Source: Phycisphaerales bacterium (GTDB taxonomy: Bacteria; Planctomycetota; Phycisphaerae; Phycisphaerales; SM1A02). From it: a stretch of 12,441 nucleotides of DNA. Both the position numbers and the translations under genes were made by a program. This document shows, piece after piece, positions 7,491 through 12,441 of the stretch. The DNA is taken from contig JASMLY010000088.1 of assembly GCA_030748455.1 (NCBI GenBank), forward strand, positions 1-12,441. The letters run 5' to 3'. A model generated the notes under the pieces. That model saw nothing but the letters and a program-made list of their open reading frames with translations, had not been told where the DNA came from and searched no databases. Numbering within the stretch: the first letter of the stretch is position 1; each line of letters starts with the position of its first letter.

Positions 7491-8443
7491 TTTTCAGGCA
7501 CACCGCTGTATGTGTTAAACTGAATACGATCAGCAGTTTTGGTAATAAAATCTGTGTAATGCCAATCACGATCATCCCTGCTAATCTCTCCATTATTTGG
7601 AGTGCGATCCCAACTTGGACGTGCAATGTCTGTATAATTAGGATAATTCGTTCCGGTGGCTCCCCATTGTTCACGAAAAGAATCGTTGTCAAAAACTGCA
7701 ATGAGATTTACAAGCCCGATGAACGTTTCACTTTCTGGCGCCTCTATAGAAAAGCATGGCCAACACGTATCTAACTCTGAAACAGTTTGTGTCCAATCGA
7801 TGACGACTGGATCAAAAGCATCTCCATCTCGAAGTGCTAAGTCAACAGTTTGTAGGCCATCTCGATCAAAATCTACCCATATTTTTACACTTGCGCTAAT
7901 CGCATTTCGTAAGACTACTTTGCCTTCGGGACTATATAGAACACCAACCATTTCTTGTAAAAACCGATCATCTTTTACAACTGCATTTGCAGGCAAGTAA
8001 GTAGGTGTCCACCAGATATGGTCCGCATTGAGCCCATACCCTGGACCAGCGACACCTATCCCGACTGGAAGGTACTTTGGTTTCACACTATCGATGGGAA
8101 CAAATCGATCGACAGTGTCGTCGGCATCATATCCATCATTGATATAGTTTTGAGAATCGCCAGACCATTGGGCTACCACGCATTCGAAAAATTGCTGAGT
8201 CCCATCACCTGTTAACTTAGGTCTAAAAACAGTAATCACATACCTATTGTTCTTGATCGCAAATGCGCGTGCATTATCCAATGCTGCAATGATTGTATTT
8301 TTTGCAGTTGACAATCGCATATTTTTTGCAATTTTCACATACGCCATTGCAGAAAAACCAGCGATCAATGCAATGATAATGATGACAACAATTAGCTCAA
8401 CAAGCGTGAAGGCAGTTCGAGATGATGGTCGATTTGAACTCAA
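7487..8443 (-). CDS. gspH: GspH-like minor pseudopilin, TTG start
   Basis: Minor pseudopilin of the GspH/FimT type, 318 residues against about 160-190 usually. Predicted cleavage is A11/F12, followed by FTLVELIVV (Glu at mature position 5, E16) and a long Ile-rich helix to about residue 35. FimT/GspH features are the helix segment with LDNARAFAIKNNRYV (55-69) and a later VLYSPEGKVV (168-177), matching the typical strand-turn with SP-x-G. DFDRDG (191-196) and CWPC (227-230) lie further on; the latter could be a disulfide or metal-binding pair, but I do not assign a function. The start is TTG overlapping the preceding TGA as TTGA. A perfect GGAGG seven bases upstream supports it, and no ATG precedes the signal peptide. 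The C-terminal extension of about 100 residues has no family I recognise. Confidence 0.85.
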   Translation of the reverse strand: MSSNRPSSRTAFTLVELIVVIIIIALIAGFSAMAYVKIAKNMRLSTAKNTIIAALDNARAFAIKNNRYVITVFRPKLTGDGTQQFFECVVAQWSGDSQNYINDGYDADDTVDRFVPIDSVKPKYLPVGIGVAGPGYGLNADHIWWTPTYLPANAVVKDDRFLQEMVGVLYSPEGKVVLRNAISASVKIWVDFDRDGLQTVDLALRDGDAFDPVVIDWTQTVSELDTCWPCFSIEAPESETFIGLVNLIAVFDNDSFREQWGATGTNYPNYTDIARPSWDRTPNNGEISRDDRDWHYTDFITKTADRIQFNTYSGVPEK

Positions 8444-9168
8444 CGAGCGTCCTCCACAATAAAAGGTTCATACGACGTCAAGTTATCTAAACATGCGTTC
8501 CAAATCTCGCTATCCCTGTTAAAGGGATTTGCTTGGTATCGATACCCCCAAAGAGCATCTGGCCCAGAAGACACAAAATAGAGTTGTTTATTCACACATG
8601 ACCCTAGACCATCTTCACCTTGGTCGCGTACAGTCAGGTCTCCTGATTGATCTTCTGCGAGAGTGTTTCCCGCTAAATCAGATTTTCTATAGTCAGAACA
8701 CGGGAAGACAACGCCTATTGTCATGCCCCATGAATCAATCACGCGTGTTCTTCCATCAGCATCTTGTTCGATTAAATCGGGATGGATCTTCGCCAAGATC
8801 TGTTTGCTCGACTCAAGTTCTGTGAGAAGAACCCACAGCGCTGTGGCTCGTTCGCTCATTGCAACTTCCATGTCTTCTTGGCTCACTGCTGATACAAAAC
8901 TTGGTGCCTGAAGAATTTCGTCACTTGCAATGTCATAATTTCCTGCAGGGGCGCCTGCGGATTCAAATGTAATGGGGCGGCCCATCTCAGACTGCCACTC
9001 AGAGATTGCAGTATCAAGTAACGTGATTGCGTCTTTCGTTTTTCGAATTTCACTGCCTCGCAGCACTTTATTTGAGATCCCCAGTGTTAACCCTGCAAGT
9101 AGGGCAATGATGCCGATGACAATCAACATCTCAATAAGTGTGAATGCGTTTCGGTAGTTCATACTCAT
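8440..9168 (-). CDS. GspG-like pseudopilin (second of two)
   Basis: Prepilin-type protein of 242 residues, probably another pseudopilus subunit in the inner membrane or pseudopilus. The signal peptide is only MSMNYRNA, with predicted cleavage A8/F9, then FTLIEMLIVIG with E13 at mature position 5 and a hydrophobic helix to about residue 30. Two GspG landmarks recur downstream: DSWGM (145-149) and YFVSSGPD (197-204), with DNL at 228-230. It is therefore more GspG-like than H/I/J-like, although the middle is divergent. ATG was chosen because GGAG (plus ctcc at 9177-9180) lies eight bases upstream; Met3 is an alternative. The start overlaps the previous stop (ATGA) and the stop overlaps the next start (TTGA), which suggests coupled translation. 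It could be a paralogue of the upstream GspG-like gene or a minor pseudopilin; the sequence alone does not decide. Confidence 0.85.
   Translation of the reverse strand: MSMNYRNAFTLIEMLIVIGIIALLAGLTLGISNKVLRGSEIRKTKDAITLLDTAISEWQSEMGRPITFESAGAPAGNYDIASDEILQAPSFVSAVSQEDMEVAMSERATALWVLLTELESSKQILAKIHPDLIEQDADGRTRVIDSWGMTIGVVFPCSDYRKSDLAGNTLAEDQSGDLTVRDQGEDGLGSCVNKQLYFVSSGPDALWGYRYQANPFNRDSEIWNACLDNLTSYEPFIVEDAR
8451..8455 (-). promoter_or_regulatory. Ribosome binding site that fixes the TTG start of the gspH-like gene
   Basis: The minus strand reads GGAGG here, seven bases before TTG at 8441-8443. It lies inside the end of the upstream GspG-like gene. No ATG or GTG is available between it and the prepilin signal, so this site decides the unusual start codon. 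Confidence 0.8.
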
Positions 9169-10322
9169 GGACCAATCTCCACAATGTTGTCTGCGTTGTA
9201 CTCGTCTGATGCGTCATCATCATTGTTCCCCTCCAAGCCAAAGACATCCGCTCGAATTCGGCTGTTCAATTGTCGATCTGCGCCCGCAGAAAAGAATGCG
9301 ATTTTCCCAGACTGCAATTCCAATGTTGTAGAGGGGTCACCACCTGCGTACGCTTGGTTGTAATCGCCAAAACTTGCATTGACTGGGCTACTCGGTAAAT
9401 GAAACGGACGCAACACGATGAAATCACTCAATGTTGGGCGTGCAAAATCTCCCCCTGGTGGATAGATGCGGGAAATGCCCGACTCGATCTTTCGATCGAC
9501 TTCATCACTTTGAGGAAATTGATTCTTGAATGGATACACATTTCGGTAATACCGAATTGGTGAACCCCATGAATCGACGAGTACCATCGGGTTAGTCAAG
9601 TTGTTTGTAGAGTAGTCAGGATCACCGGGATACAGAACAATTGGCTGACTCGTAAGTGGGTCAATTTTCGCATCTGGTGCACCATCACCAGTACGATCAG
9701 GCCCAAGTGCTATGCGACCAAGCATTTGTTGATTTTCGATCTCTATGTATGGGCCGTATGCTTTCCCGCCAGCTGCAATTGCATACCCTCTATCTTCTAT
9801 CTCCCACGTTCCACGGGTGCAATCTTCATCTGGGAAGGCACAACGATCCGTTGCTCCCCAAACGCCATCCATCGCAGGGTGTCGAATGCCTAGGGGCGGT
9901 GATTCATCTCTGTTCTGAATTGGGCCATCAAGAGAACGGTAAGAACCATACCCATCTTCATCTTTCCCGCCATATCCAAGGAGATACTCAGCTGGTGAAG
10001 TTATTGAATACCAATGTTGAGCGGTACCTCTATAACTTGACTGTTCATTTCCCTGCAAGCCAACTGGTGGGTAATTTGGAAAGTTCGCCAATCCGCGACT
10101 GTCATTGAGAATTGGAGGGTAATACCCAATGTCGGTCTTGAACATTGCCATTCCTTGAACCATTGCAGTCATACGAGAACGTGTTTCAGCTCGTTTTGCT
10201 GCCGTTCGAGCAGCGTTCGTCGCGACAACAAGTACGCCTACTAAGATCACAATGATCACGATCACCATCAACATTTCGATGAGTGTAAACGCGGGCAGAA
10301 TTGTGGAACGTCTTTTCGTCAC
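9165..10322 (-). CDS. gspG: GspG-like pseudopilin, enlarged (first of two)
   Basis: Pseudopilin of the major-subunit (GspG) type, 385 residues against about 140-150 normally. The prepilin signal is short and basic, with predicted cleavage between A11 and F12, then FTLIEML with Glu at mature position 5 (E16) and a hydrophobic helix to about residue 34. GspG hallmarks are kept: the TDIGYYPP segment (63-70) after the helix, DSWGSPIRYY (250-259) corresponding to the usual D-P-W-G-N-P motif, and FFSAGAD (343-349) followed by an acidic tail with NADNI (376-380). The last part resembles the calcium-binding C-terminus of GspG. The extra ~200 residues sit mainly between the helix and DSWG. The start is GTG with only a weak, distant AGGA (12-base spacer). 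I found no ATG between the upstream gspF stop region and the signal peptide, so GTG is the best choice. It starts 8 bases after gspF, and its stop overlaps the next ATG (ATGA). Confidence 0.88.
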   Translation of the reverse strand: MTKRRSTILPAFTLIEMLMVIVIIVILVGVLVVATNAARTAAKRAETRSRMTAMVQGMAMFKTDIGYYPPILNDSRGLANFPNYPPVGLQGNEQSSYRGTAQHWYSITSPAEYLLGYGGKDEDGYGSYRSLDGPIQNRDESPPLGIRHPAMDGVWGATDRCAFPDEDCTRGTWEIEDRGYAIAAGGKAYGPYIEIENQQMLGRIALGPDRTGDGAPDAKIDPLTSQPIVLYPGDPDYSTNNLTNPMVLVDSWGSPIRYYRNVYPFKNQFPQSDEVDRKIESGISRIYPPGGDFARPTLSDFIVLRPFHLPSSPVNASFGDYNQAYAGGDPSTTLELQSGKIAFFSAGADRQLNSRIRADVFGLEGNNDDDASDEYNADNIVEIGP

Positions 10323-10330
10323 GGTTGGAT

Positions 10331-11623
10331 TTAGTCCTGAGATACAGATTCGATCATCTTCACAAGTGGCATGAAGAGTGCGAGAACAATGGTGCCAACG
10401 ATGCCACCAAGAACTACCACGAGTGCTGGTTCAAGCAAACTTAACATTGCAGTGACAGCAACATCCACTTCTTCATCATAGTTGTCTGCAATTTTGACAA
10501 GCATGACATCAAGGTCCCCTGTCTCTTCACCAACCTCAATCATATTGACAACAATTGAGTCGCAGACTTTTGCTTCTCTTAAGGGTTCTGCAACAGTTTC
10601 TCCTTCACGAATCGAGTCGTGTACACCGGTGAGTGCTTTCTCATACACATAGTTACCCGAAGTATCACGGGTAATGATGACAGCTTCTAAGATTGGAACA
10701 CCTGCAGCAACAAGTGTCCCAAGTGTTCTTGTAAACCTCGCTACTGATGTTTTCATGACCAGAGGCCCAATAACTGGAATTTTCATTCTGACAATGTCAG
10801 TGAACGCTCGACCTGGACCTGTCTTTCGTATGAGTTTTAGGAAAAAGAAGACAAGGAAGGGACTGACAATAATCCAAATAAAACCTGGAATCGCTTGTTC
10901 GCCCTCTTTCGGAGTACCTGCAACCCACAAACTTGTTTCAATCAACCAGAGGGTTAGACCGGGCAATTCAACTTCAAAATCACTAAAAATGTCTTCAAAC
11001 TTTGGGATTACAAAGTACATAATGCCAGTGACGATTAACACTGCGACAACGATTACACATATTGGATAGATCATCGCGCCTTTAATTCGTGCTTTCAACC
11101 GTTCAGCTTTTTCCATAAAGTTTGCGAGTCTTTGAAGGATCACATCAAGCACACCGCCGATTTCTCCTGCTGCAACCATTTTCGAATACAAACGATCAAA
11201 TGCTTTTGGATGTTTACTCATCGCATCTGAAAGGCTGCTACCTGATTCAACATCCTCAACAACTTCCAACAGAATTGACTTGAGTTTCCCAGGCTTCTGT
11301 TGCTGCTCAAGAATTTGTAACGATCTCAAAAGAGGAAGCCCTGCGTCTTGAAGCGTAGATAACTGGCGTGTAAATTGACAAAGGTTTTTTGTTTTTACTT
11401 TGCCAAACGCGAGTGATTTGCCTTTTTTCTTAGCCTTCCTCGTTTTTTTCGTTTTAGCAGCTTTCTCTGCTTTTCCACCGCCTACAGAATCTTCACGAAC
11501 AGATGTTGGGAAAAAACCTTGCTGGCGTACCTGTGCAATCGCTTCGTCGCTGCTGCCCGCCTCTACTCTCCCCTTTTCTGTTTTTCCTGCTGCGTTTAGT
11601 GCTTCATAGACATAGGTTGGCAT
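10331..11623 (-). CDS. gspF: GspF/PilC inner-membrane platform protein
   Basis: Polytopic inner-membrane platform that couples the GspE ATPase to pseudopilin assembly. It has 430 residues, close to the usual 400-410. The N-terminus MPTYVYEALNAAGK is characteristic of the family. Two repeated T2SSF cytoplasmic domains follow: first about residues 80-180 with AAGEIGGVLD (151-160), second about 290-395 with VGEETGDLD (364-372). Predicted membrane helices lie near 185-208, 247-264 and 396-420. Residues 51-79 form a Lys-rich linker between the small N-terminal domain and the first T2SSF domain, which accounts for the slight extra length. The ATG start is supported by GGAG (plus-strand ctcc at 11632-11635) eight bases upstream. 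It lies 17 bases after gspE and 8 bases before the next gene, so it is in the same operon. An out-of-frame ATG at 11628-11630 is not used. Confidence 0.96.
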   Translation of the reverse strand: MPTYVYEALNAAGKTEKGRVEAGSSDEAIAQVRQQGFFPTSVREDSVGGGKAEKAAKTKKTRKAKKKGKSLAFGKVKTKNLCQFTRQLSTLQDAGLPLLRSLQILEQQQKPGKLKSILLEVVEDVESGSSLSDAMSKHPKAFDRLYSKMVAAGEIGGVLDVILQRLANFMEKAERLKARIKGAMIYPICVIVVAVLIVTGIMYFVIPKFEDIFSDFEVELPGLTLWLIETSLWVAGTPKEGEQAIPGFIWIIVSPFLVFFFLKLIRKTGPGRAFTDIVRMKIPVIGPLVMKTSVARFTRTLGTLVAAGVPILEAVIITRDTSGNYVYEKALTGVHDSIREGETVAEPLREAKVCDSIVVNMIEVGEETGDLDVMLVKIADNYDEEVDVAVTAMLSLLEPALVVVLGGIVGTIVLALFMPLVKMIESVSQD

Positions 11624-11640
11624 CGTTCATGCTCCAATTG

Positions 11641-12441
11641 TTATTCATTCGTAATCGTTTCTCGAACGACTTCGTCGATTGTTGTTTGACCATCGTAAAT
11701 TGAGAGTAATCCGCATTCTCTCAAACTACGCATCCCTCTCTTTTGCGCTTCTACTCGGATGACAGCGGTCGACGCTTGTGCAAGAATCATTTCACGCAGT
11801 GCATCATCGAACTCCATAATTTCAAATAAAGCTAAACGCCCACGGTAGCCACTGTTGTTACACGTATCGCATCCTTTGCCTCTCCAAAATGTTCTTCCCT
11901 CAACATCCTCGGGCCGTAACTGTAATTCGAGCAATTCTTCTCTGCTTGGCTCGTACTCTTCCTTGCAATTGTCGCAAATTCTCCGCACAAGACGTTGCGC
12001 AACAATCGCTTCAACTGTTGCAGTAATCAAGAAGCTTTCAACACCAAGGTCTACAAGTCGTAGAATTGTTGAGGGCGCATCGTTTGTGTGGACCGTTGTA
12101 AACACTAAGTGTCCAGTCAGAGATGCTTGCACTGCAATTTGCGCAGTTTCAAGGTCGCGAATTTCACCTACAAGAATAACATCAGGGTCTTGCCGCAAAA
12201 ATGATCGAAGTAACTTAGCAAACGTAAGCTCTTGTTCGGTGTTCACTTGACATTGAATCAACCCATCAATGTCATATTCGACGGGGTCTTCAGCAGTAAG
12301 AATTTTTGTCTCAGGGTCATTGAGTTCATTCAGCGCGGAATAGAGGGTCGTTGTTTTTCCAGAACCAGTTGGACCAGTTACAACAACAATGCCATTTGGA
12401 CGCTTAATGATGTCAGCCATTTTGTCGTAGTCGGTCGCACG
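11641..12441 (-). CDS. gspE: GspE/PilB-type secretion ATPase, C-terminal part (cut by right window edge)
   Basis: Cytoplasmic hexameric ATPase of the type II secretion / type IV pilus family; it powers pseudopilus assembly through the GspF platform. The frame is open from the right edge (no stop in 12421-12441), so only the last 266 residues are seen. Counting from the first visible codon, there is Walker A GPTGSGKT at 23-30, an Asp box AEDPVEY at 50-56, Walker B ILVGEIRD at 89-96 and a His box around GHLVFTTVH at 110-118. Two CxxC pairs (C156/C159 and C191/C194) form the tetracysteine zinc site typical of GspE/PilB; PilT lacks this site. It ends TAA, 17 bases before gspF. All motifs look intact. 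The in-frame ATG at 12418-12420 lies just before the P-loop and cannot be the true start. GspE versus PilB cannot be settled from this part; the pseudopilin neighbours favour a GspE-like role. Confidence 0.95.
   Translation of the reverse strand, partial: RATDYDKMADIIKRPNGIVVVTGPTGSGKTTTLYSALNELNDPETKILTAEDPVEYDIDGLIQCQVNTEQELTFAKLLRSFLRQDPDVILVGEIRDLETAQIAVQASLTGHLVFTTVHTNDAPSTILRLVDLGVESFLITATVEAIVAQRLVRRICDNCKEEYEPSREELLELQLRPEDVEGRTFWRGKGCDTCNNSGYRGRLALFEIMEFDDALREMILAQASTAVIRVEAQKRGMRSLRECGLLSIYDGQTTIDEVVRETITNE

Noticed and set aside
11624..11640. Promoter or terminator between the ATPase and platform genes
   Set aside because: The gap is 17 bases and is filled by the ribosome binding site; there is no room for a promoter or hairpin.
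12418..12420. ATG as the start of the ATPase gene
   Set aside because: It lies only 15 residues before Walker A; GspE/PilB proteins have large N-terminal domains and the frame continues to the window edge.

Overview
The window is one stretch of a long minus-strand operon for a type II secretion / type IV pilus-like machine. In transcription order (right to left) it reads: C-terminal part of a GspE/PilB assembly ATPase (cut by the right edge), GspF/PilC inner-membrane platform protein, two GspG-like pseudopilins, then GspH-, GspI- and GspJ-like pseudopilins, and finally a very large protein in the position where gspK normally lies. That last reading frame runs from 4525 to the left edge without a stop. 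Every base except 10323-10330 and 11624-11640 is coding on the minus strand. I see no RNA genes, mobile elements, promoter or terminator, and all plus-strand open frames look like shadows.

The pseudopilins keep the prepilin N-terminus (small residue, cleavage, F-T/S-L-x-E, hydrophobic helix) but are two to five times longer than their proteobacterial counterparts. That style, with Asp/Asn/Trp/Gly-rich globular parts, the AT-leaning base composition and a GACC-type cysteine repeat, suggests a planctomycete, perhaps Phycisphaerae. This taxonomic call is an inference from protein style; no marker gene is present.

The most striking object is the gspK-position protein (at least 1508 residues). 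Residues 1-944 carry an N-terminal membrane/prepilin-like helix and a large region in which I read no cysteine. From residue 945 to the window edge lies an array of 13 cysteine-rich units, about 45 residues each. Nearly all fit CC-x(4-20)-C-x7-C-x(12-21)-C-x4-C. I count about 79 cysteines in 564 residues. The array continues beyond the window.

Working model (inference): GspE powers and GspF anchors assembly of a pseudopilus from the two GspG-like subunits. The enlarged H/I/J proteins and the giant K-position protein form its tip, with the cysteine array as a disulfide-stapled stalk or adhesive domain outside the inner membrane. The five boundaries from the first GspG-like gene to the giant gene overlap by 1-4 bases, so the pseudopilin block is probably translated in a coupled way.
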